NCBI GenBank assembly: GCA_963790715.1
Contig: CAWBPN010000018.1
Location: 310,001-374,000, forward strand
Direction of reading: 5' to 3'
Length of the DNA: 64,000 bases
Source of the DNA: DCFW01 sp963790715
GTDB taxonomy: Bacteria; Bacteroidota; Bacteroidia; Bacteroidales; Bacteroidaceae
The position numbers and the translations under genes are program-made. How positions within the stretch are numbered: the first letter of the stretch is position 1; each line of letters begins with the position of its first letter. Positions 17,392-25,500 of the stretch are shown here, piece by piece. The notes beneath the pieces were generated by a model that did not search any database, was not told the DNA's origin, and saw only the letters and a list, made by a program, of their open reading frames with translations.

Positions 17392-18318
17392 ATGGTACAA
17401 CAAAGATTATCAACAAGAGAAGATTATTCACGACGTGTAAATATCGTTGTTGAATATATCAACAACCATCTCGGCGACAACATTGATTTGGAAACATTGG
17501 CAAAAATATCCAACTTTTCTCCTTATCATTTTCATCGCATCATGAAAGCGTTCTTAGGCGAACCGATCGGGGCGTTTATCTCACGAATGCGTATCGAGAC
17601 TGCAGCTCGACTATTGCGTTACACAGATATGCCCGTCCAAGATATTGCTTATCGTGTGGGATATGACATACCGTCCTCTCTTTCAAAAATCTTTAAACTG
17701 TTCTATGGTATTACACCTATAGATTATAGAAATAATAAAACTTACACAATTATGAAACCAGTAACAATAAATTCCAATCTTGATTTGGAAGAAGAAGTTG
17801 TGAACATCGAGCCGAAACATGCTATTTATATTCGTCTGCTTGGCGACTACAAGAAGAATGATTACTGCTTGGCATGGCAAAAGTTATGGAACTATGTACG
17901 TGCATCAAATTTGTTTTCTCCGGAAATGGAAAAGATATGCAACGATACAAACAAATCCGATATAATAAAGCGTATGCTTAATGAGGGTAAAATTGAACAT
18001 ATCATCATATACTATGATGACCCGAACGTTACGGAAAGCGATAAGTTAAGAGCTGACGTCTGCCTCACCACTCCGACAGAGATAAACCCTAAGGGAGAAA
18101 TCGGTTCGAAACAAATCGAAGGAGGTAAATATGCGACCTTTCTTTATACCGGCCCATATGATAACCTGAGTGACGTTTACGATACCATATATTGTAAATA
18201 TCTGCCGGAAAGCGAATTTCAATTAGCTCCGCGTCCCGGATTTGAAGTATATCTAAATGATCCAAAATGCACAGCACCTGAAAAATTACAGACAAAAATA
18301 TATGTTCCTATTTCATAA
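17392..18318 (+). CDS. AraC-family regulator with GyrI-like effector domain
   Basis: 308 residues. The N-terminal 110 carry two AraC-type helix-turn-helix motifs (IDLETLAKISNFSPYHFHRI and VQDIAYRVGYDIPSSLSKIF, followed by YGITPIDYR). Residues about 120-308 form a GyrI/SOUL-like small-molecule-binding domain (KHAIYIRLLGDYKK, DVCLTTPTEI, GGKYATFLYTGPYDNLSDVY, PGFEVYLNDP). This order (HTH first, effector domain last) is that of Rob/MarA-like regulators answering drugs or metabolites. It is divergent from the GH53 gene, but a regulatory link to galactan is not shown by sequence. Confidence 0.9.
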   Translation: MVQQRLSTREDYSRRVNIVVEYINNHLGDNIDLETLAKISNFSPYHFHRIMKAFLGEPIGAFISRMRIETAARLLRYTDMPVQDIAYRVGYDIPSSLSKIFKLFYGITPIDYRNNKTYTIMKPVTINSNLDLEEEVVNIEPKHAIYIRLLGDYKKNDYCLAWQKLWNYVRASNLFSPEMEKICNDTNKSDIIKRMLNEGKIEHIIIYYDDPNVTESDKLRADVCLTTPTEINPKGEIGSKQIEGGKYATFLYTGPYDNLSDVYDTIYCKYLPESEFQLAPRPGFEVYLNDPKCTAPEKLQTKIYVPIS

Positions 18319-18342
18319 AAGGCATAATCAATAACAGTGAAT

Positions 18343-18432
18343 ATGAATTCAGATGAAAATATCACGGTCTATGATTCTGAAGAAGATAAGATAATAAAGG
18401 CTTTGATGTATATTTTCGAAATAAACATATAA
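18343..18432 (+). CDS. possible 29-residue ORF
   Basis: ATG at 18343 to TAA at 18432 encodes a short acidic peptide (MNSDENITVYDSEEDKIIKA and on). It lies 24 bases after the AraC-type gene and before its terminator. I do not recognise it. It may be a chance frame. Confidence 0.2.
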   Translation: MNSDENITVYDSEEDKIIKALMYIFEINI

Positions 18433-18456
18433 TGACCGGCTGTAAATAATAATTCA

Positions 18457-18488
18457 ACAAGCGTGCCGGTATGGTACGCTTGTTTTCA
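18457..18488 (+). terminator. terminator after the AraC-type gene
   Basis: ACAAGCGTgCC (18457-18467) pairs with GGtACGCTTGT (18473-18483), with TTTT next to the stem. It ends the plus-strand transcript before the convergent GT2 gene. Confidence 0.75.
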
Positions 18489-18545
18489 AAATATCACCAG
18501 TTATAAATGATCTATGTGAGATATTTTATAAAATAAGACTGATAA

Positions 18546-19457
18546 TCAGAGGATAAATCGTGCCAAAGCTTTCAGAGAAGCATATTCGAGCCACCCGCCG
18601 AAAAGGATAAGCTTTAATGTTCTCACTTTGTCTTTGACAGACAAGACACGAGCATTATACAAAAAAGCATTCAACGTTATCGTTATGTATCTTCTTACCG
18701 TCAGTTTTTTGGATATTGCCAACGTTCCGCAATACTTACGCAGTTCATCAAATACTGTGAAATACCCTTCAACATTTTGCAAAGAAATGTATTTTGTCAT
18801 TATTGAATCATCTCTTATGCGACGATTGTATAAATTTTGATGAATATATTGCACACACCTTGCTGAAAGGAATAATAAAACAATAAATAGTTCGTCTTCA
18901 TGAATAATATGCGGATAAAACTCTATCTTATTGTCCGACAAATATTGTCTTCTTATAAAATACAACCATACAGGTACTTTAAGTTGGGTTGAATCCAACA
19001 AATCGTTGAATAAATCATAACCGTTATATATTGTGTCTTCGGCAAGTGCGCGAAAATGGTAGTCAATAGTCCATGAATGATTGTCTATTATATCGGCTTC
19101 AAAAAACACGAAATCCAAATCTTTCTTTTTACACATCTCATAACACATTGCCAGTGCATCACACCTCAACCGATCATCGCTATCCATGAAATAGACATAT
19201 TTACCCGTAGCATGAGACAGACCGTTGTTTCTTGCAATTGACGGTCCTGAATTCTTTTGCAAAAGAGATATGATCCTGTTATCTTTTGCTGCCAAGTCTT
19301 CAATTATGGAAGCACAATCGTCGGTGGAGCCGTCGTTGACAATAATAATTTCAATCTCTTTCAGTGATTGATCCATTATGCTTTCGACTGCTTCTCGCAA
19401 ATAAGCTTCGGTGTTATATACAGGAATGATTACACTTACTTTCGGCTGCGCATCCAT
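18546..19457 (-). CDS. glycosyltransferase family 2
   Basis: 303 residues with the GT-A fold of GT2 inverting transferases: VSVIIPVYNTEAYLREAVES (6-25), EIIIVNDGSTDDCASII, and the metal-binding DxD-type motif YFMDSDDRL (92-95). The C-terminal third is less conserved and basic. It adds a sugar to a lipid-linked or surface glycan; donor and acceptor cannot be read. It follows phoH after 20 bases on the same strand and may share its transcript, although no functional link is obvious. Confidence 0.88.
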   Translation of the reverse strand: MDAQPKVSVIIPVYNTEAYLREAVESIMDQSLKEIEIIIVNDGSTDDCASIIEDLAAKDNRIISLLQKNSGPSIARNNGLSHATGKYVYFMDSDDRLRCDALAMCYEMCKKKDLDFVFFEADIIDNHSWTIDYHFRALAEDTIYNGYDLFNDLLDSTQLKVPVWLYFIRRQYLSDNKIEFYPHIIHEDELFIVLLFLSARCVQYIHQNLYNRRIRDDSIMTKYISLQNVEGYFTVFDELRKYCGTLAISKKLTVRRYITITLNAFLYNARVLSVKDKVRTLKLILFGGWLEYASLKALARFIL

Positions 19458-19477
19458 ACTTTAATCTACCATTTTTG

Positions 19478-20806
19478 TTATAACAAGTTGCTTGCCAATT
19501 CACTCAATGCACTTCTCTCACCTTTTTGCAAATTGATGTGAGCAAAAAGTTCCTGTCCGCGCATCTTATCAATCATATAAACAAGTCCGTTGCTCTGGCT
19601 GTCCAAATACGGTTGGTCTATCTGTTGTATATCTCCGGTAAATACGACTTTTGTTCCTTCTCCGGCACGGGTCACTATAGTTTTCACTTCATTAGGAGTC
19701 AAATTCTGAGCCTCATCGATAATACAAAAAGTCTCATTCAAACTACGTCCGCGTATGAATGCCAAAGCTTCTATAGAAAGCTGCTCTCCCTTTTGCATGT
19801 CATCAATACGTTTCACTTCTTGTGATGAAGCTGCAAACTGGTTCTTAATGACATCCAAGTTATCAAACAGAGGTTGCATGTAAGGTGCAACTTTTTCTTG
19901 TGCGCTACCAGGCAGGAAGCCGATGTCTTTGTTTGATAAAGATACCAAAGGACGTGCTAACAATATGTGCTTGAAATCATTGCACTGCCCCAGTGCCGAA
20001 GCCAATGCCAATAATGTTTTACCCGTTCCGGCCTTACCTGTCAATGCAACAAGCTTTATATTAGGGTCGTTCATTACATCAAACGCGAAACTTTGCTCTG
20101 CATTACGCGGTTCGATGCCATAATTTTTTGTTTTAAGTACGCGCTTAAGCGTATGAGTAAACGGGTCGCAACGTACCATCACGGAATTGCGGTCGCTTTT
20201 CATCAGGAAGCACTCGTTTGCGATGACCTTATCTTTAAAACCGTCACATTCATTTATTTCTATACCTTCTCTTGATGAATATAGTTTATCTATTAATTCG
20301 GGGTCAACGTTTTCAAAGGTTTCATTTGTCTTATCAAAAAGCTTTACGTCATCTACCTTATCGTTATTATAATCCTCAACCAATATACCTAACGAGCGAG
20401 CTTTCATACGCAGATTTACGTCTTTGGTTACGAAAATTGTCTTCACATCCGGCATTGATGTAGACAGATAGTCGGCAACTGCCAATATATCGTTATCAGG
20501 TTTACGCTCCGGAAAAGCCTCTCTCACTTTCTTTGAAGCAGCCATTTGTGCAGGGATGAACAGCCTTCCTTTGCCAGGACCAAGTGAAGTGCCTTTTGTA
20601 AACAATCCGTCATCAGTGATATTATCTAAAAAACGGACGAATTCACGGGCGTTGTAGTTGATTTGTTCATTGCCTTTTTTAAACTTATCGAGTTCTTCAA
20701 GAACAGCTATCGGCAAATATATATCATTCTCTTGAAAATTCTTTACGCAGTTGTAATCGTGCAGCACTACATTAGTGTCTAACACAAAATTTTTCTTTTC
20801 TCCCAT
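19478..20806 (-). CDS. PhoH-family ATPase with N-terminal PIN domain
   Basis: About 442 residues. I start at the ATG at 20806 (MGEKKNFVLDTNVVLHDYN), because the preceding 22 codons lie in the divergent promoter region and are not family-like. Residues 5-150 form a PIN ribonuclease domain with the conserved first Asp in LDTNV and DNDILAVA. The C-terminal half is a PhoH P-loop ATPase (VALTGKAGTGKTLLALASAL, FCIIDEAQNLTPNEVKTIVTR, VVFTGDIQQID). This is the YlaK-type fusion, thought to be an RNA helicase/nuclease. It is divergent from folC. Confidence 0.92.
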   Translation of the reverse strand: MGEKKNFVLDTNVVLHDYNCVKNFQENDIYLPIAVLEELDKFKKGNEQINYNAREFVRFLDNITDDGLFTKGTSLGPGKGRLFIPAQMAASKKVREAFPERKPDNDILAVADYLSTSMPDVKTIFVTKDVNLRMKARSLGILVEDYNNDKVDDVKLFDKTNETFENVDPELIDKLYSSREGIEINECDGFKDKVIANECFLMKSDRNSVMVRCDPFTHTLKRVLKTKNYGIEPRNAEQSFAFDVMNDPNIKLVALTGKAGTGKTLLALASALGQCNDFKHILLARPLVSLSNKDIGFLPGSAQEKVAPYMQPLFDNLDVIKNQFAASSQEVKRIDDMQKGEQLSIEALAFIRGRSLNETFCIIDEAQNLTPNEVKTIVTRAGEGTKVVFTGDIQQIDQPYLDSQSNGLVYMIDKMRGQELFAHINLQKGERSALSELASNLL

Positions 20807-20827
20807 ATTATATAAATTTAAATTAAG

Positions 20828-20835
20828 TATCTTTG
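20828..20835 (+). promoter_or_regulatory. -7 box of folC
   Basis: TATCTTTG fits TAnnTTTG in the 91-base divergent interval between phoH and folC. No -33 match is seen. Confidence 0.45.
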
Positions 20836-20897
20836 CGCATCGAATATAGGTAAAATAAGAATACGTTATCATTTTGAGTCAGTTAATTTTTAAGAAA

Positions 20898-22277
20898 ATG
20901 AATTATAAAGAAACCATATCATACCTTTGCGATACCCTGCCGATGTTTCAACAAAAAGGTCAGGCAGCATATCATCCCGGTTTGGAAAGTTCAATTTCCA
21001 TAGAAAAACATCTGCATGATCCTTATAAGAAGTTTAAAACAATCCATGTTGCAGGGACTAATGGAAAAGGGACATGCTCACACACTTTAGCAGCTATATT
21101 ACAAAGCGCAGGATACAAAGTGGGTCTATATACTTCGCCGCATCTCGTGGATTTTCGCGAGAGAATCAGGATTAACGGTGAAATGATGGATAAACAATAT
21201 TTGGTTGATTTCATTGAAAAAGAGAAAAGTTTCTTCGAACCTCTGGCTCCTTCATTCTTTGAAGTAACCACAGCTTTAGCTTTCTCGTATTTCGCAGATA
21301 AGCATGTAGACGTTGCCGTGATTGAAGTGGGCTTGGGTGGAAGGTTCGATTGTACAAACGTTATCACTCCTGAATTCGGAATAATCACGAATATCAGCAT
21401 GGATCATACTAAAATATTAGGTGACACACTGGCCCAAATAGCTACCGAAAAAGCAGGTATAATAAAAAATAATATACCTATTATAATAGGTGAAACGACG
21501 GATGAAACGCGTCCTGTATTTGAAAAAACGGCCGAAGATAAACATGCACCTATCATATTTGCCGAAGAAAAGTCTATGATTGTAGATGTGAAAGCGAGTA
21601 AAGACGGAGGATTCGATTACACTGCCTTCTCACCTTTCGCAGCCGACCAAAACAGGATACTTGTCGTGGATAACCCTTATGTGCCACAATCAATTCACAG
21701 TCCCGAACTAATTAAATTCCACGGCGAATTAGGCGGTTATTGCCAACCGCACAATACTGAAACGTTGCTGCAGGCAGTTTCTCTTCTTTATAAAATGGGA
21801 TATAACATTTACGAAGAAAATCTGAAAGACGGTTTTGCGCATGTCGTTTCATTAACGCATCTGCACGGAAGGTGGGAACCTGTAAATATTCCGGGATGTC
21901 TTTGTCCGGCATATTGCGACACAGGACATAACCCCGGAGGCATGCAATACATAGCCCAACAATTGGAATCACAAAAATGTGACCGACTACTTATTATAAT
22001 AGGTATGGTAGGTGACAAGGATGTGAGAACGGTATTGTCTATGTTGCCTAAAAGAGCACATTTCTATTTTACTCAACCATCTGTCGAACGGGCGTTACCT
22101 GCGGATGAAATACGGGAAATAGGTGAAGAACTCGGATTAAAAGGAGAAAAATATCCCGACGTATCTCATGCAGTAGAAGCTGCAATCGGACAGGCCGGGA
22201 CAAATGATTTTATCTTTATTGGAGGAAGCGGTTTTACCGTCGGAGATTTATTTAGCAGCTATAGCCTCAATCTCTAA
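20898..22277 (+). CDS. folC: folylpolyglutamate/dihydrofolate synthase FolC
   Basis: About 459 residues. It adds glutamate to (dihydro)folates. I choose the ATG at 20898 (MNYKETISYLCDTLPMFQ), which matches the family start; an in-frame ATG at 20874 is possible. Motifs: P-loop VAGTNGKGTCSHTLAAIL, TSPHLVDFRERIRINGE, VEVGLGGRFDCTNV (read VIEVGLGGRFDCTNVI), ISMDHTKILGDTLAQIATEKAGIIK, and the C-terminal CDTGHNPGGM of the Mur-ligase fold. The last 30 bases overlap the convergent ridA gene. Confidence 0.94.
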   Translation: MNYKETISYLCDTLPMFQQKGQAAYHPGLESSISIEKHLHDPYKKFKTIHVAGTNGKGTCSHTLAAILQSAGYKVGLYTSPHLVDFRERIRINGEMMDKQYLVDFIEKEKSFFEPLAPSFFEVTTALAFSYFADKHVDVAVIEVGLGGRFDCTNVITPEFGIITNISMDHTKILGDTLAQIATEKAGIIKNNIPIIIGETTDETRPVFEKTAEDKHAPIIFAEEKSMIVDVKASKDGGFDYTAFSPFAADQNRILVVDNPYVPQSIHSPELIKFHGELGGYCQPHNTETLLQAVSLLYKMGYNIYEENLKDGFAHVVSLTHLHGRWEPVNIPGCLCPAYCDTGHNPGGMQYIAQQLESQKCDRLLIIIGMVGDKDVRTVLSMLPKRAHFYFTQPSVERALPADEIREIGEELGLKGEKYPDVSHAVEAAIGQAGTNDFIFIGGSGFTVGDLFSSYSLNL

Positions 22278-22622
22278 CTTAACCCCTTTCGGCAAATCTT
22301 TCACGGCAACGGCAGAACGTGCTGGAAATGCGCCTTCAAAGAAGGAAGCATATACTTCGTTTACTGCAACGAAATCTGCAATATTAGCCAAGAAAACCGT
22401 TGTTTTCACAATATTGCCCATATTTAATCCTGCTGTTGACAAAATGTTTTTTACGTTTGTCAATGATTGTTTTGCCTGTGACTTAACGTCATCTGCTACC
22501 TTGCCTGTGGCAGGATCAACAGGGATTTGTCCTGAAACAAAAACTAAATTGTCGACCTCTATAGCTTGGCTATAAGGTCCGATTGCTGCCGGAGCATTGG
22601 GAGTACTAATAACTTTTTTCAT
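22248..22622 (-). CDS. ridA: RidA family protein (reactive intermediate deaminase)
   Basis: 124 residues, the standard length of the YjgF/YER057c/UK114 family. Seen: PNAPAAIGPYSQAIEVDNLVF, FVSGQIPVDPATGKVADD, KTTVFLANIADFVAVNEVY, PARSAVAVKDLPKGVKLEIEAIA. The catalytic Arg (in PARSAV) is present. RidA hydrolyses enamine/imine by-products of PLP enzymes. It is the last gene of a minus-strand group with TauE/SafE and DUF1634; its 3' end overlaps folC. Confidence 0.95.
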   Translation of the reverse strand: MKKVISTPNAPAAIGPYSQAIEVDNLVFVSGQIPVDPATGKVADDVKSQAKQSLTNVKNILSTAGLNMGNIVKTTVFLANIADFVAVNEVYASFFEGAFPARSAVAVKDLPKGVKLEIEAIAAK

Positions 22623-22628
22623 TTTACT

Positions 22629-23024
22629 TTATAGTTTTACACCGGTCGTCATGCTGAATATTATAACACCTAAGACGAGTGCGGTTATGAATACATACAT
22701 CCAATCTTTCTCTTTCATAAAAGCTATCAAAGAAAAAAACACGCGGAATATCGGTGTCGCCAACAACACGACTACCCCAAATTGTATAATACAACGTGCC
22801 TTTAACGCAAATATACCATTAAAAATTCCAGCTATAGTGGTATACATATCAGGTTCACCCAAAAAGCGTGAATATTTTGGCGTAGCTTCGAGACCATGTC
22901 GGCATAAGTAATATATACCGCCCACAATTGCTATTGCACAGGCAATCATAACTCCCATGCGCAATTGCTTCCCGATAAAAACTTGTATATCACTATCAAC
23001 AAATGTTTTCTTTATCTTATCCAT
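22629..23024 (-). CDS. DUF1634 membrane protein
   Basis: 131 residues with three hydrophobic segments (about 23-41, 78-96, 108-127) and the DUF1634 pattern (LRMGVMIACAIAIVGGIYYL near the start). The family almost always accompanies a TauE/SafE permease, as here, where it begins 6 bases after it. It is presumably an accessory subunit of the exporter; the mechanism is unknown. Confidence 0.85.
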   Translation of the reverse strand: MDKIKKTFVDSDIQVFIGKQLRMGVMIACAIAIVGGIYYLCRHGLEATPKYSRFLGEPDMYTTIAGIFNGIFALKARCIIQFGVVVLLATPIFRVFFSLIAFMKEKDWMYVFITALVLGVIIFSMTTGVKL

Positions 23025-23030
23025 TGCTAA

Positions 23031-23873
23031 TTAAAATTTACCTAACATTCCATTATATATCATATTTATAGCTACCAAAAAGATAGCGCAGCAAAAAATA
23101 ATTTTCAGAGGCTTAACATCAAGACGTTTCAACAGCTTAGCTCCTGATAATGAACCGGCCAACACACCTATTATTATAGGTAAAGCAATACCTGGATCAA
23201 TATAACCGCGTTGCAAATAAACAACTGCACTGGCAGCAGCTGTAACGCCTATCATAAAGTTACTTGTAGTAGTACTTACCTTAAAAGGTACTTTCATTGC
23301 AGAATCCATTGCCAAAACCTTCAATACACCGGAACCTATTCCTAACAATCCGGAAAGCACACCAGCCAGCCACATTACTGAAAAGCCCGGAACGACATTG
23401 GTTAATGTATAGCTTTTAATTGTTCCATCCTTCATTGGATAAGTACCATACAGTTTCAATTTCTTTGCTAAAGGACTGCCTACTACGTTTTCATGATCAC
23501 TACCCCTTTTGCGTAAGGTCATCACAACCGTAAACACCAATACCAAACCGAATATAACAGCAATAACATTTGAATTCAAAAATATAGCTACTGCAGCACC
23601 ACATACAGCTCCAATAGTTGTAGCGATTTCCAAGAACATTCCTAATCGAATGTTTGTAATGCCTTCCCTTACATAAGCACTTGCAGATCCGGAAGATGTG
23701 GCGATACACGCAACAAGTGCTGCACCAATCGCATAATGAAAATCAACTCCGAATCCCAACGTTAATAAGGGTATTACTATAACACCGCCACCCAATCCTG
23801 TTAATGAGCCTAATAAACCGGCTAAAAAAGCACCTATTAAGACTATCAACGTAAACATCAAAACTGTATACAT
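23031..23873 (-). CDS. TauE/SafE family anion exporter
   Basis: A 280-residue membrane protein with about eight helices and the two family repeats: GLLGSLTGLGGGVIVIPLLTLGF near residue 20 (read in parts) and VLSGLLGIGSGVLKVLAM near 175, both glycine-rich. The family exports sulfite or other sulfur-containing organic anions, or is linked to their metabolism; the substrate here is not determined. It heads the minus-strand group with DUF1634 and ridA. A minus-strand TATCTTTG (plus 23895-23902) lies 22 bases upstream and fits the -7 box. Confidence 0.9.
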   Translation of the reverse strand: MYTVLMFTLIVLIGAFLAGLLGSLTGLGGGVIVIPLLTLGFGVDFHYAIGAALVACIATSSGSASAYVREGITNIRLGMFLEIATTIGAVCGAAVAIFLNSNVIAVIFGLVLVFTVVMTLRKRGSDHENVVGSPLAKKLKLYGTYPMKDGTIKSYTLTNVVPGFSVMWLAGVLSGLLGIGSGVLKVLAMDSAMKVPFKVSTTTSNFMIGVTAAASAVVYLQRGYIDPGIALPIIIGVLAGSLSGAKLLKRLDVKPLKIIFCCAIFLVAINMIYNGMLGKF

Positions 23874-23953
23874 AACCTATCTTTATTTCGCACGCAAAGA
23901 TATTGAAATAACAAAAAATATTGTAATGATTTACATATTATATTATTTTTATA

Positions 23954-23961
23954 TACCTTTG
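23954..23961 (+). promoter_or_regulatory. -7 box of the OmpA-family gene
   Basis: TACCTTTG fits TAnnTTTG and is followed by CACC, as in many promoters of this phylum. The divergent TauE -7 box is at 23895-23902. Confidence 0.5.
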
Positions 23962-24022
23962 CACCATATATTAACGATGATATATACATATCTTTATATA
24001 ACAATTTTAATCGTACACAATT

Positions 24023-24730
24023 ATGAAAAAGATCAAATGGATTTCTTTAACAATGGCTGCAGTTTTATTAATTTCAACTTCAAGCTGCAGTAGTATCAAA
24101 AACACGGTTGCCAACATGAGCAACACAGCCAAAGGAGGAATAATAGGAGGTACATCAGGTACTGCTTTCGGTGCTATTTTAGGTAGAATTGTCGGTGGCA
24201 AAAAAGGAGCTTGGATAGGAGGCGTTGCCGGTGCTGCCGTTGGTACTACAGCAGGTGTACTTATCGGTAAAAAGATGGATAAGGCTGCTGCCCAGGCAAA
24301 ACAAATATCCGGAGCTACTGTCGACACAATGACAGTAAACGGTACAAAAATGGTAAAAGTTACATTAGACAGTAACATAACATTCTCAACAGGCAAATAT
24401 AATCTAAGTAATGCATGTGAACAAAGTTTGGCAAATTTTGCTCAAAAGCTTGACCCTCAAGTAGATTTAGCTGTTTATGGGCACACCGATAACACCGGTT
24501 CCCTGGCAATTAATCAGTCTCTTTCTTTAAACCGCGCCAACGCTGTTGCCAATTATTTGGAACAGAGCGGTGTAGGTGCAAACCGAATGAGAGAAGTAAA
24601 AGGATATGACTATCAATATCCGGTTGCAGAAAACAATACAGCTATTGGTCGTGCACAAAACCGTCGTGTAGAACTTTACTTAATGCCAAGTTCACAAATG
24701 ATTCAAGAAGCACAAAACGCATCTAAATAA
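24023..24730 (+). CDS. OmpA-family lipoprotein with glycine zipper
   Basis: 235 residues. The signal peptide ends in the lipobox STSSC (Cys22). Residues about 40-95 are a glycine-zipper segment (GGIIGGTSGTAFGAILGR, GAWIGGVAGAAVGTTAGVLIG). The C-terminal OmpA domain (about 115-225) carries the peptidoglycan-binding pattern YGHTDNTGS...NQSLSLNRANAVANYL...GRAQNRRVEL. It is an outer-membrane lipoprotein bound to diaminopimelate in the wall, of the YiaD type. It is monocistronic, with its own promoter and a strong terminator. Confidence 0.93.
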   Translation: MKKIKWISLTMAAVLLISTSSCSSIKNTVANMSNTAKGGIIGGTSGTAFGAILGRIVGGKKGAWIGGVAGAAVGTTAGVLIGKKMDKAAAQAKQISGATVDTMTVNGTKMVKVTLDSNITFSTGKYNLSNACEQSLANFAQKLDPQVDLAVYGHTDNTGSLAINQSLSLNRANAVANYLEQSGVGANRMREVKGYDYQYPVAENNTAIGRAQNRRVELYLMPSSQMIQEAQNASK

Positions 24731-24745
24731 CATATTATAATCAAA

Positions 24746-24792
24746 TAAATCAAATGCAGGCATAATGTACCTGCATTTGATTTATTTTTAAT
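24746..24792 (+). terminator. strong terminator after the OmpA-family gene
   Basis: A perfect 15-bp stem: TAAATCAAATGCAGG (24746-24760) pairs with its complement at 24770-24784 around a 9-base loop, then TTTTTA. It leaves 11 bases before the mtgA start. Confidence 0.85.
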
Positions 24793-24795
24793 TTT

Positions 24796-25500
24796 ATGAG
24801 AAAATTCGGAAAAGCCAAAGGTTTCGATATAATAGGATTATTTAAATATCTTATTTTATTCTTTTTTGGCTCTACTTTATTAGTAGTGCTGTTATATAGG
24901 TTTATACCTGTTTACTACACTCCTTTGATGATTATCAGGTGCCATGATCAGGCAGCTAAAGGAGAACCTATCAAAATTATTCATCATTGGGTTCCACTTG
25001 ATAAAATGTCAATATACATGCCTATAGCAGTCATCTCATCAGAAGACGGCAGATTCCTCTATCACAACGGGTTTGATTTTCAAGCTATTCAACATGCAGC
25101 AGTTAATGATGTAGAAGGCAAACGTCGCTTGGGAGCAAGCACCATTTCACAACAAACTGCAAAGAATGTTTTCCTTTGGCCGCAATCTTCATGGGTCCGC
25201 AAAGGACTGGAAGTCTACTTTACGTTCTTAATCGAACATCTTTGGGGCAAACAACGAATAATGGAAGTTTATCTTAATTCCATAGAGATGGGAGACGGAA
25301 TATATGGAGTACAGGCTGTGGCTAAACAGCATTTCTCATGCGATGCCAAAGATTTGTCGCGTACGCAATGCGCGCTGATTGCCGCAACATTGCCCAATCC
25401 GCTTATTTATGACTCGGCCGCACCATCAAGCTATATGAGGAAAAGACAACATCATATAGAACATATCATGAAATACGTGCCGCGATTCCCAATGTATTAA
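24796..25500 (+). CDS. mtgA: monofunctional peptidoglycan transglycosylase MtgA
   Basis: A 234-residue GT51 enzyme that polymerises lipid II into glycan strands, anchored by one N-terminal helix (about 15-37). Family motifs are present: VISSEDGRFLYHNGFD (first catalytic Glu), GASTISQQTAKNVFLWP, RKGLEVYFTFLIEHLWGKQRIMEVYLNS (second Glu; read in parts) and the closing MGDGIYGVQAVAKQHF. There is no transpeptidase domain, so it is monofunctional. Its stop codon overlaps that of the convergent ABC-F gene. Confidence 0.95.
   Translation: MRKFGKAKGFDIIGLFKYLILFFFGSTLLVVLLYRFIPVYYTPLMIIRCHDQAAKGEPIKIIHHWVPLDKMSIYMPIAVISSEDGRFLYHNGFDFQAIQHAAVNDVEGKRRLGASTISQQTAKNVFLWPQSSWVRKGLEVYFTFLIEHLWGKQRIMEVYLNSIEMGDGIYGVQAVAKQHFSCDAKDLSRTQCALIAATLPNPLIYDSAAPSSYMRKRQHHIEHIMKYVPRFPMY

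Noticed and set aside
22248..22277. folC/ridA 3' overlap as an error
   Set aside because: Both products have normal ends. A 30-base convergent overlap is unremarkable in a compact genome.
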